Source: an uncultured Lachnospiraceae bacterium (GTDB lineage Bacteria > Bacillota > Clostridia > Lachnospirales > Lachnospiraceae). Taken from it: DNA of 48,347 nucleotides. Where the stretch lies: the NCBI GenBank assembly GCA_900542015.1, contig UQLY01000018.1, positions 1 to 48,347 on the forward strand, in the 5' to 3' direction. Of the stretch, positions 1-7,859 are shown piece after piece. Within the stretch, counting starts at the first letter, position 1. Each line of letters begins with the position of its first letter. Both the position numbers and the translations under genes were made by a program. The notes under the pieces were generated by a model. The model saw nothing but the letters and a program-made list of their open reading frames with translations. It did no database searches and had not been told where the DNA came from.

Positions 1-73
1 TATTAAAAAACAGCCTAAAATGCAAGACCTAAAATAAAATAAAGCTGCAAATAAACTCCACAAAATAAAGCAA

Positions 74-136
74 AATAAAACCGTATGCAGCCGCTTTCCC
101 ATTGAAGCTTTTCTGTGGTCTGCATACGGTTTTATT
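74..136 (-). terminator. Rho-independent terminator after argJ
   Basis: Positions 74-90 and 120-136 form a perfect 17-bp inverted repeat (right arm CTGCATACGGTTTTATT) with a 29-nt loop. On the minus strand the stem is followed by a T-rich tract (TTTTATTTTG), as expected for the end of the argJ-terminated operon. Bases 1-73 outside it are AT-rich and show no gene. Confidence 0.85.
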
Positions 137-165
137 CCGCCGCACCATAAACGGTCCGGCTGTGA

Positions 166-1404
166 TCAGGAACGATAGTCCCCGTTGATTTTGACATAAT
201 CATAGGTCAGATCGCAGCCCCATGCCTTTGCGTCCGCTCCTCCCTGATGCAAGTCGATATTGATAAAGATTTCATCCGCCGACAGCACCGTTGCCGCTTC
301 TTCTTCAGAAAATGCAATACCGCTGCCGTTTTCGCATACATGGACGCTGCCCTTTTTTGAAGCAAGCTCCACCTCTACTTTATCAATATCAAAATCCGCT
401 TCCGCATAACCGATGGCACAAAGCACGCGCCCCCAGTTGGCATCTTCGCCAAACATAGCGCATTTTAACAGCGGCGAACGGATCACGCTCTTTGCCACGA
501 TAATCGCTGTTTCCTGATCGGGGGCGCCCTTGCAGGTACACTCTAACAGCTTTGTCGCTCCTTCGCCGTCCTTAGCGAGCATCCTCGTTAAATTCATCAG
601 CACCAGATAAAGCGCATGACAAAAGGCTTCGTATGCTTCGCCTTCTTCCGTAATTTTAGCATTTCCGGCGGCTGCGTTTGCCAGAATACATACCATATCG
701 TTTGTAGAGGTATCTCCGTCTATGCTCAGGCAATTGTAAGTGATCTTTACAATCCTGCTTAAAGCACGCTGTATCAGCGCAGCGTCAATCGCCGCATCCG
801 TCGTCACAAAGTTTAAAGTAGTCGCCATATTGGGATGAATCATGCCGCTTCCTTTCGCCATGCCGCCGATTCGCACCTTTTTGCCGTCCAATTCAAACTC
901 TACCGCCACTTCCTTCATCACGGTATCGGTGGTCATAATGGCATTTGCCGCCTTTTTATGGTTAGCCGCGGATAACCCAGCCGCAAGCTCTTTGATATGG
1001 GTTTCAATGGGCTCGATGGGAAGCACCTGTCCGATGACTCCCGTAGAAGCGACGAGCACCTCCTCCGGTTTAATCCGCAGTTCTTCTGCAGCTAACCGGC
1101 ACATCCTCTCCGCCTTTTCTTCCCCGTCCGCATTACAGGTATTGGCGTTTTTGCTGTTGGCAATCACAGCCCTTGCCTTCCCTCCTGTAACGGATAAATG
1201 CTTTTTGGTTACCAGCACCGGCGCGCCCTTTACTTTATTCAAAGTATAGACTGCCGCCGCCTCACATTCCGTTTCGCTGTAAATCAACGCAAGATCATTT
1301 TTATTTTTATCGGGATTCAATCCGCAGTTCAATCCGTTTGCCGTAAATCCCTGTGCGGCGCATACGCCGCCTTCTATGTAGTTGAAGCCGTTTTCACTTT
1401 TCAT
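166..1404 (-). CDS. argJ: Bifunctional ornithine acetyltransferase / N-acetylglutamate synthase
   Basis: Transfers the acetyl group from N-acetylornithine to glutamate (cyclic arginine synthesis) and, in bifunctional forms, also acetylates glutamate from acetyl-CoA; cytoplasmic. The product is 412 aa from the chosen start, the usual ArgJ length. The self-cleavage site is visible as HPNMATTLNF; the expected cut is between Ala194 and Thr195, giving alpha and beta chains. The N-terminus matches the family from YIEGGV onward. The frame stays open upstream to 1506, and ATGs at 1410 and 1404 fit the family best, although their ribosome site is weak (AAGGAA too far upstream). No other arginine genes are in the window; it follows gabT by about 190 bases and may have its own promoter. 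Confidence 0.93.
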   Translation of the reverse strand: MKSENGFNYIEGGVCAAQGFTANGLNCGLNPDKNKNDLALIYSETECEAAAVYTLNKVKGAPVLVTKKHLSVTGGKARAVIANSKNANTCNADGEEKAERMCRLAAEELRIKPEEVLVASTGVIGQVLPIEPIETHIKELAAGLSAANHKKAANAIMTTDTVMKEVAVEFELDGKKVRIGGMAKGSGMIHPNMATTLNFVTTDAAIDAALIQRALSRIVKITYNCLSIDGDTSTNDMVCILANAAAGNAKITEEGEAYEAFCHALYLVLMNLTRMLAKDGEGATKLLECTCKGAPDQETAIIVAKSVIRSPLLKCAMFGEDANWGRVLCAIGYAEADFDIDKVEVELASKKGSVHVCENGSGIAFSEEEAATVLSADEIFINIDLHQGGADAKAWGCDLTYDYVKINGDYRS

Positions 1405-1483
1405 TTCCATTTCCGTCTGACTCAGTTCCTTTCCGTTTCCATTTCCTTGCTGCATCCGCCCGTTTGCCGCCTGCAACAATAAA

Positions 1484-1513
1484 AATGTACTCCTTATATG
1501 CCGCACTTGTCAA
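1484..1513 (-). promoter_or_regulatory. Candidate argJ promoter
   Basis: On the minus strand TTGACA (1513-1508) is followed after 18 bases by TACATT (1489-1484). The -35 is perfect and the -10 matches 4 of 6. It would give a leader of about 70 bases before the ATG at 1404. Spacing is one base longer than ideal, so this is only a candidate. Confidence 0.4.
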
Positions 1514-1592
1514 TTCTTTCACATCATAAAACTGCATTTCTTTATAAAACGGATTGCTTATAAAACGGCTTTCCCTTTCCGATAAATTATTT

Positions 1593-2954
1593 CTAAGCAA
1601 GGCATTCCTTTAAACATGCTTCCATAATCTCAAAGCCTGCCTTTAACTGTTCGTCGGTTACGACTAAGGGACAGAGAAAACGGATCACATTCCCGTAAAT
1701 ACCCGCGCTTTCAATAATCAGCCCCTTCTGGGCAGCCGCGGCTACCATTTTGGGTACCAGCTCGGGATACGGCTCTTTTGTCACAGGATCTTTCACAAAC
1801 TCCGCTCCGATCATGGCTCCGATTCCTCTGACATCTCCGACAACCGGATATTTTTTTGCCAGTCCCTGATAGAAATCCGTAACCATCTTCCCGATCTCAA
1901 GGGCGCGGTCGCAAAGATGATTGTTTTTGATAAATTTGATTGTCTCAATGGCGGATGCACAGGAAACCGCATTGCCGCAGAACGTTCCGCCGATTACGCC
2001 GGTCGTTACACCATCCATAATCTCCGCTCTCGCGGTAACCGCCGAAAGAGGCATACCTGCCGCTATGGATTTCGCCGTAGCGATAATATCGGGCGCGCAG
2101 CCCGCTTCCTTCCAATACTCGGAAACAAACATTTTGCCGGAACGCGCCCAGCCGGACTGTACTTCGTCAGCCACAAGCAAAATACCGTACCGGTCGCAGA
2201 TTGCACGGACCGCCTTTACCCATTCAATAGGCGCGGGAACAAAACCGCCCTCTCCCTGTACGGGCTCTACCACGATCGCCGCCACATAATCGGGAGCGGA
2301 ACACTCTTCAAATATCATTTCCAGACGTTTCGTATAATAGGCAATCGCTTCGCTTTCGGTAAATCCCTTCGGCGCGCGGTACAGATAAGGAAATTCCGCG
2401 CGATAGACGCCGTCAGGCATCGGTCCCATGCCGTAAGCATATGCTTTCTTGCTGGTCATCGCCATGGTCAGTGCGGTTCTGCCGTGAAACGCGCCGGAAA
2501 AAACAATTATATTCGGTCTCTTTGTATAGGACTTTGCAATTTTGACCGCATTCTCATCCGCCTCCGCGCCGCTGTTGGCAAACATGGTTTTTTTCGTTTC
2601 TCCCTGCACCGGCATAAATTCATTCATCATCTCCGCCAGCGTAATATAATTCTCATGGGTCATAATATTCATCATGGCATGAAAATATTTTTCGGACTGC
2701 GCCTTGACCGCTTCGATCATTTCCGGCTGCGAATATCCTGCGTTAAGCACGCCGACGCCGCCTACCCAGTCCAGGAAAATGTTGCCGTCCACATCCTCCA
2801 CCATGGCGCCCTCGCCCCGCTCGATGACGATGGGATAGCTGCATTTAACCGCGCCCGGCATTGCCTTTTCTCTCCGGTCGATGATCTCCTTTGCTTTGGG
2901 TCCCGGTAAAACCGTTGTTTTGATTGCAGGTAACGCTGTTCTTAATTCTGACAT
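1593..2954 (-). CDS. gabT: 4-aminobutyrate aminotransferase (class III, PLP)
   Basis: Moves the amino group of GABA to 2-oxoglutarate, giving succinic semialdehyde and glutamate. The 453-aa protein carries the GabT-like N-terminus (LPGPKAKEIIDRREK), the NSGAEADENAVKIAK block near residue 127, the cofactor Asp263 in VADEVQSG, and PLP lysine Lys295 in ATAKSIAAGMP. It starts at ATG 2954 with an AGGAAGAG ribosome site. It lies 21 bases after the 4-hydroxybutyrate dehydrogenase gene, so the two successive steps GABA to semialdehyde to 4-hydroxybutyrate are co-transcribed. A related omega-amino acid aminotransferase specificity cannot be excluded, but the neighbour strongly supports GABA. Confidence 0.88.
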   Translation of the reverse strand: MSELRTALPAIKTTVLPGPKAKEIIDRREKAMPGAVKCSYPIVIERGEGAMVEDVDGNIFLDWVGGVGVLNAGYSQPEMIEAVKAQSEKYFHAMMNIMTHENYITLAEMMNEFMPVQGETKKTMFANSGAEADENAVKIAKSYTKRPNIIVFSGAFHGRTALTMAMTSKKAYAYGMGPMPDGVYRAEFPYLYRAPKGFTESEAIAYYTKRLEMIFEECSAPDYVAAIVVEPVQGEGGFVPAPIEWVKAVRAICDRYGILLVADEVQSGWARSGKMFVSEYWKEAGCAPDIIATAKSIAAGMPLSAVTARAEIMDGVTTGVIGGTFCGNAVSCASAIETIKFIKNNHLCDRALEIGKMVTDFYQGLAKKYPVVGDVRGIGAMIGAEFVKDPVTKEPYPELVPKMVAAAAQKGLIIESAGIYGNVIRFLCPLVVTDEQLKAGFEIMEACLKECLA

Positions 2955-2975
2955 ATGGATCTCTTCCTTTCTTTT

Positions 2976-4088
2976 TCACTCATACAACTGATGATATATT
3001 TTTAATATAAGCTCTTCCGTCATCGGTATATAACTGTTGCCAAGGAGCCTCTGCTGATTGGCGACAACGGATTTTGCAAATTCCGCCGTTTCGGCTTTGC
3101 TTACGCCGTATTCAGACAGTGATTTTTTCTGCAAAATACTGCCGTTTAACAGTTCTTCTGTTTTTTCATAAACTTCCGTCTCGCCGCATTCCAGAATCTT
3201 TGCCAATTCTTTATTTAAGGTAGCGATCTTTCCCGTGGGATCATATTCCATATAGGTTTTAAACACCCCTGTAAAGATTGCGTAATTCGCTTCGCCGTGG
3301 GGCACGTGATAATTTGCTCCCAGCGGATAGCTCATTGCGTGCACTGTTCCGCAGCCGGCATTGCCAAAGGCGATTCCCGCCATGGTCGAAGCAATTAACA
3401 CCTGCTTTAACTGATCCTTCATTGTCTCCCCTGCCGCCCCGATCCGTTTATATGCCGTCAAAATCATTTTTGCCGCCTCCAAGCTGAAGGTTTCGGACAT
3501 CGGCGTCGCCTTCGGCGAGAGGTAGGACTCCACGGAATGGATCAGCGCATCGATAGAGCTTGTGGCAAATACCGAAAAAGGCAGCCCTTTCAAAAGCTGG
3601 GGAATCAGCACCGCGTCATCGGCATAGATCGCATCGTCGGCAAGCCCGAATTTGGTATGCCTCTTTTTAAACTCCAGGATGGAAATGTTGGTAACTTCGC
3701 TGCCCGTTCCGCAGGTTGTAGGCACAATGACAAGCGGAACCTTTTTTACAGCCGGAAACACGCGGTCAAACAGATCCGTCACGGGAAGATACCTCTCTAA
3801 ACAAAACAGCTTTGCCACGTCAATTACCGTTCCGCCTCCGATTGCCACGACCCGCTTATAGGGTATTTGAATATCCGCCGCGACCGCTTCCACCATTTCG
3901 TCCGTAGGTTCTCCTTTGCCGTACTTCCGAATCGGAATGACCTGACCCGCCTCCGCTTCCCGGAAATAAGCATCCCATACGGACGCGCTGGTAATAATCA
4001 AATCGTCTTTTGAAAGGCGAAACGATTCGATAAATTCCGTAGCCGTTTCCGCCATGGAAATCCTGGGGACTACCTGAAATGTTTTCAT
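2976..4088 (-). CDS. 4-hydroxybutyrate dehydrogenase (iron-type alcohol dehydrogenase)
   Basis: Reduces succinic semialdehyde to 4-hydroxybutyrate with NAD(P)H. The 370-aa product is an iron-containing alcohol dehydrogenase and reads closely like the Clostridium kluyveri 4-hydroxybutyrate enzyme as I remember it (shared blocks GGGTVID, VPTTCGTGSEVTN, GNYHVPHGEANY-like). Metal ligands are visible as the Asp and His of SSIDALIHS and the two later His of GTVHAMSYP and YHVPHGEA. Start ATG 4088 is preceded by AGAGGAGAGG; the 11 residues upstream in frame (Arg-rich) are not part of the protein. First gene of the GABA operon, and divergent from a LysR gene. Confidence 0.85.
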   Translation of the reverse strand: MKTFQVVPRISMAETATEFIESFRLSKDDLIITSASVWDAYFREAEAGQVIPIRKYGKGEPTDEMVEAVAADIQIPYKRVVAIGGGTVIDVAKLFCLERYLPVTDLFDRVFPAVKKVPLVIVPTTCGTGSEVTNISILEFKKRHTKFGLADDAIYADDAVLIPQLLKGLPFSVFATSSIDALIHSVESYLSPKATPMSETFSLEAAKMILTAYKRIGAAGETMKDQLKQVLIASTMAGIAFGNAGCGTVHAMSYPLGANYHVPHGEANYAIFTGVFKTYMEYDPTGKIATLNKELAKILECGETEVYEKTEELLNGSILQKKSLSEYGVSKAETAEFAKSVVANQQRLLGNSYIPMTEELILKIYHQLYE

Positions 4089-4159
4089 AACCTCTCCTCT
4101 TTTCCTCCGCCTCCGCATCATTTTAACCCCATTGATCCGGTTGACTTCATTCTGAAAGC

Positions 4160-4188
4160 ATTATACAATGGAGCATGTATTAAGTAAA
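4160..4188 (-). promoter_or_regulatory. Promoter of the 4-hydroxybutyrate/GABA operon
   Basis: On the minus strand TTTACT (4188-4183), 17 bases, then a perfect TATAAT (4165-4160). The leader would be about 65 bases to the ATG at 4088. It lies in the 152-base region shared with the divergent LysR gene, where such a regulator would normally bind. On the plus strand TATAAT at 4204-4209 may serve the LysR gene, without a clear -35. Confidence 0.65.
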
Positions 4189-4240
4189 ACGAGAGTTTTT
4201 CATTATAATTATGAAACTTTTTCAACACATGGAGGCTATT

Positions 4241-5128
4241 ATGAATATTCAGAAATACAAGATTTTGCTGCGTGCCGTGGATACCGGCAGTTTTACGAAA
4301 GCTGCCTCCCAATTAAACTACACGCCTTCCGGCATAACGCATATGATGAATTCCATCGAAGAAGAGCTGGGATTTACCATCTTAAAAAGAAGTCCCAAAG
4401 GAGTCAGCCTGACCAAAGAAGGAGAAAAAATACTACCGATCGTCAGAGAAATCGTGAAATGGGAAGAAAACCTTTCCCAGACCACGGCGGAAATCCGGGG
4501 CGCTCATTACGGCACGCTGGCGCTGGGCTCTTATTCCAGTATCGCCGCCCAGTGGCTGCCGGGAATTATCAAGGATTTCAAAAAGGATTATCCGAATATC
4601 CGTATCAAAATTATGGAAGGGGTCTGGCAGGAGGTTGCCGAGAATCTGGACAGAAACGTCGTTGATCTGGGTTTTATGAGTTATCAGGAGCATACCCGGT
4701 ATGAATGGATTTTATTAAAAGAAGACCCGATGCTCGCCATTCTGCCGCCCGGTCACAAACGCGCCGGGGACGCTTCCTATCCGCTGTGCGCCTGCATGGA
4801 AGAAGAGATTATCATGCCCGCCAGCGGTCACGATTTCGATGTGGAACAATTGTTTAAAAAGGAACATTTAAAGCCCGAAATGAGCTATGAAACCATAGAA
4901 AATTACTCCGCCCTCTCGATGATTGAAAAAGGGATCGGCATGAGCATTATGAATGAACTGATTACTTTAGGAAGAACCGCGAATGTGGTAAAACTCCCCT
5001 TAGACCCGCCCCGCTCCATTTATATGGGCGTCGCCTGCACGGATTTTGCAAAGCTTTCTCCTGTGGGAAAGATTTTTATGGAATATTTGTTAAAGACCTT
5101 CCCCTACCGTCCGGATACCGCGGTCTAG
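4241..5128 (+). CDS. LysR-family transcriptional regulator
   Basis: DNA-binding regulator, 295 aa: N-terminal winged helix-turn-helix (about residues 1-60, with VDTGSFTKAASQLNYTPSG as the recognition region) and a periplasmic-binding-like effector domain. ATG 4241 has a well placed GGAGG; the ATG ten codons upstream does not. It is divergent from the 4-hydroxybutyrate dehydrogenase/gabT operon, the classic layout for a LysR protein controlling its neighbour, so it probably senses GABA or a product of its breakdown (inference). Its stop is 5 bases from the convergent trmO stop. Confidence 0.88.
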   Translation: MNIQKYKILLRAVDTGSFTKAASQLNYTPSGITHMMNSIEEELGFTILKRSPKGVSLTKEGEKILPIVREIVKWEENLSQTTAEIRGAHYGTLALGSYSSIAAQWLPGIIKDFKKDYPNIRIKIMEGVWQEVAENLDRNVVDLGFMSYQEHTRYEWILLKEDPMLAILPPGHKRAGDASYPLCACMEEEIIMPASGHDFDVEQLFKKEHLKPEMSYETIENYSALSMIEKGIGMSIMNELITLGRTANVVKLPLDPPRSIYMGVACTDFAKLSPVGKIFMEYLLKTFPYRPDTAV

Positions 5129-5133
5129 TCCGC

Positions 5134-5814
5134 TCACAGCTTTTTTACCTCGCAGACGGTCAATACGCTGCCGGAAACCGTAAAACGCACGTTCCATCCG
5201 GCATAAGTAACGCCCCAGACGCGGCTTTCATCATCGATAAACGCGGTTCTGGGGTCCTGGCTTAACAGCTCGGCGATTCCCTCTCTCAGATCTTTTGGCA
5301 GTTTCTCAGATAATCCGTCGGAAAAATGAACCTCCAGCGCATGACCGCAGACCTCTCCCGCAAAACCGTCCTTTGCTTCGGGATAACTGTCCGCATAAGG
5401 CAGATAGGGTTTGATGTCATAAACCGGCGTGCCGTCCAGCATATCCACCCCCGATACCTCCAAAACAGGTCCCAGCTTTTCATCCGTCCGGATTCTCTCC
5501 AGCTTTACCACGGATATGCCGACGGGATTGGGTCTGAAGGGCGACCTTGTGGCAAAAACGCCCATCCGCTTTTTCCCGCCCAGACGGGGCGGTCTTACCG
5601 TCGCCGACCAATGTTCTCTTTTCGCCTGTGAAAATTCCCAAAGCAGCCAGATATGAGAATAACCCTCCAGCCCCCGCAGCGCCTCTTCGCTGCGGTATTC
5701 CGGCTCGAAGATTACCGTTCCCCTTGCCGTCTTTACCAGCCCGCTCTGCCTTGGAATACCGAACTTTTCCGGAAAATCCGTATGCACTTTCCCTATGATT
5801 TGAAATTCCTGCAT
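5134..5814 (-). CDS. trmO: tRNA (N6-threonylcarbamoyladenosine37-N6)-methyltransferase TrmO
   Basis: Methylates t6A37 of tRNA to m6t6A using S-adenosylmethionine. The 226-aa protein shows the TsaA/TrmO beta-barrel blocks: N-terminal IGKVHTDFPEKFGIPRQSG, central GLEGYSHIWLLWEF, RPPRLGGKKRMGVFATRSPF, RPNPVGISVVKL and DMLDGTPVYDIKPYLPYAD. Start ATG 5814 has GTAGGAG just upstream; the nine residues further upstream are not needed. Seven bases separate it from the CarD gene, so it ends that operon. Confidence 0.92.
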   Translation of the reverse strand: MQEFQIIGKVHTDFPEKFGIPRQSGLVKTARGTVIFEPEYRSEEALRGLEGYSHIWLLWEFSQAKREHWSATVRPPRLGGKKRMGVFATRSPFRPNPVGISVVKLERIRTDEKLGPVLEVSGVDMLDGTPVYDIKPYLPYADSYPEAKDGFAGEVCGHALEVHFSDGLSEKLPKDLREGIAELLSQDPRTAFIDDESRVWGVTYAGWNVRFTVSGSVLTVCEVKKL

Positions 5815-5821
5815 CTTTCTC

Positions 5822-6115
5822 CTACTTTTGCTCCAATACAAAACGCACTTCCGCTTTTTCCTGCATGTTCATTTTTTCCAGCGCTTCATCGGATACCGCC
5901 TGCGCCTCTTCTTTGGAAATCAGGGGGCGCAGTCCGACCTGATGCTTTTCCACAGGGATATACGCCACCTTGCTCTTATCAAAAACCGATTTCAGCAGAT
6001 AATAAGGGACCGGTTCCCCCAGGCGGCTGTTGACGGAAAGCTTCACAATATCGGCAACCTGGCAGACTCCCATGGTCTCGCTGTAAATATATTGTTTTTT
6101 TTCAAACACTTCCAT
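5822..6115 (-). CDS. Short CarD/CdnL-type RNA polymerase-binding protein
   Basis: 97 aa matching the N-terminal Tudor-like RNA-polymerase-interaction domain of the CarD/CdnL/TRCF family: YSETMGVCQVADIV, then YYLLKSVFDKSKVAYIPVEK and GLRPLISKEEA. Classical CarD is about 160 aa with a helical DNA-contacting C-terminal domain; that domain is nearly all missing here. The short form may act on promoter complexes differently. It lies between the spermidine-synthase-like gene and trmO, in the same direction. Confidence 0.75.
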   Translation of the reverse strand: MEVFEKKQYIYSETMGVCQVADIVKLSVNSRLGEPVPYYLLKSVFDKSKVAYIPVEKHQVGLRPLISKEEAQAVSDEALEKMNMQEKAEVRFVLEQK

Positions 6116-6176
6116 TTTTCTTCCCGTTCTTTCTTATTTCCGTTTCTTCTTTTTGTACCCTTATCCGGCACTCCGG

Positions 6177-7796
6177 CTATACCTGGTCCAGTAAGCCCTT
6201 TATGCCCTCTTCTTTAAAAATATCCTTATAATAGCCGATCTCCTCCTGAATCAGCGAATCGATGACCTGCATACCCAAAAGCTCCACGGGCGCCTGATCA
6301 TCCGTCATAATATAACCGCCGCCTTCATAAGCCGTCAGCTTTTCCCCGATCCGCGCCATCAGCGCTCCCACCTCTTCGTCGTCCGCCGCCGCTGTATTTT
6401 CCTCAAAAAGCGTCAGCATGTCCGGATTGTCGGAAGCAAACAGCTCCCGATTGGTGGAACCGGTTACATCCGCGGTATAAACGCAGCTAAAAACCGATGC
6501 GATCGTATCCGACAGATACTGATTGATATTGCCCTCGCCGCTGCCGCGCATATTCATATTGACTACCATGACCCCGTCTTTTGTCAAATGCTCCTTAACC
6601 ATGGTAAAAAATTCCACCGAAGACATCTGAAAGGGAATGGTAATGTCCTGATAAGCATCTACCATAATCACGTCATAAGTTCCCTCTATGGCGTTCAGAT
6701 ACGCCCTGCCGTCATAGGTCGTTACCTTAACGTCGGGATCAAGTGCAAAATATTCGCCCGCCAGGTCCGTGATTTTTTCATCGATTTCCACGCCCTCTAC
6801 CGTCGCATCCGACAGATAGCGCATACACTGGGTCGCATAAGTCCCGGTTCCCATGCCGAGCACAAGAATATCCGTTGTCTTTCCTTCCGCCATACTGCCG
6901 CTCATAAAAGGCGCCGCCATGGCATAATCATAATACATTCCCGTTAAGCCCTCGTCCTTTTTCATAATGGACTGGACGCCGAACAACACATTGGTGGATA
7001 AAATCACGTCTTCCTCCGTTTCCTTTACCTGCAGATAATTATAAACGGATTCTCCTTCATATACCAGGTCGCTCTCCCAAAACGCAAAACTGTCGGAGCA
7101 CCCGAAAACCGCGCAGCATACAAAAATAACCACCGCCGCTATGCTTCTTCCCTTTTTTACCCCGGCGCTGATAAAATAAATCAGTCCCAGCACCAGCAGC
7201 ACGCCGGAAAAGATTAAAAAAGTCACGGCAGTGCCCACCGCAGGTATCGTCACAAAAGTCGGAAGAAACGTTCCGATAATGCTGCCGATGGTATTAAAAG
7301 CGCCCAGCGTACCGACCGTCCTGCCGTTGTCCTCCAGATTGTCCATGGTATATTTGGCAAGAGACGGCGTTACCGTTCCCAATAAAAACAAAGGAAATAC
7401 AAAGATGACCATACAGGCAAGAAAAGCCGCCCAGATCAGGAAATTGGTATTGACCGTCACAATTAACAGCGCCGAAATGCCGAGAATGACATATTTTCCC
7501 AAAACGGGAATCGCCGCAATCCAGATTGCCGCAATCAATATTCTGCCGTAAAGCTTGTCGGGATTGGGGTTTTTATCAGCGCTGCGCCCGCCGTAAATAT
7601 TGCCTAACGCCATCGCGATCATAATCGTTCCGATGATGATGGTCCACACGATCTGGGAGGAGCTGAAATAGGGAGCCAACAGCCTGCTGGCGCCAAGCTC
7701 CACCGCCATAACCGCCATTCCCGAGAAAAATTCTGTCAGATACAGATAATACTTATTTTTTAGAATTGGTCGTTTTGAAAGAATATCCAAGTTCAT
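6177..7796 (-). CDS. Membrane-fused spermidine synthase-like protein
   Basis: 539 aa. The first roughly 240 residues hold about six or seven hydrophobic segments of the MFS-like type found fused to spermidine synthases. The C-terminal half is a Rossmann methyltransferase/aminopropyltransferase fold: ILVLGMGTGTYATQCM (cofactor loop), EGVEIDEKI (acidic residue after strand 2), and DVIMVDAYQ. ATG 7796 is preceded by GGAGG at a short distance and by a second GGAGG 11 bases away; a GTG six codons upstream has no ribosome site. Whether it really makes a polyamine is unknown; no SAM decarboxylase gene is nearby. Confidence 0.82.
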   Translation of the reverse strand: MNLDILSKRPILKNKYYLYLTEFFSGMAVMAVELGASRLLAPYFSSSQIVWTIIIGTIMIAMALGNIYGGRSADKNPNPDKLYGRILIAAIWIAAIPVLGKYVILGISALLIVTVNTNFLIWAAFLACMVIFVFPLFLLGTVTPSLAKYTMDNLEDNGRTVGTLGAFNTIGSIIGTFLPTFVTIPAVGTAVTFLIFSGVLLVLGLIYFISAGVKKGRSIAAVVIFVCCAVFGCSDSFAFWESDLVYEGESVYNYLQVKETEEDVILSTNVLFGVQSIMKKDEGLTGMYYDYAMAAPFMSGSMAEGKTTDILVLGMGTGTYATQCMRYLSDATVEGVEIDEKITDLAGEYFALDPDVKVTTYDGRAYLNAIEGTYDVIMVDAYQDITIPFQMSSVEFFTMVKEHLTKDGVMVVNMNMRGSGEGNINQYLSDTIASVFSCVYTADVTGSTNRELFASDNPDMLTLFEENTAAADDEEVGALMARIGEKLTAYEGGGYIMTDDQAPVELLGMQVIDSLIQEEIGYYKDIFKEEGIKGLLDQV

Positions 7797-7859
7797 GCCT
7801 CCTTTTTCCTCCACTTATCATAACAAGTCCTGAAAAAGATTGCAAACGGTATTCTTTTT

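Noticed and set aside
1917..2909. 330-codon plus-strand ORF opposite gabT
   Set aside because: Antisense shadow of gabT: no ribosome site, no family resemblance, and gabT is unambiguous.
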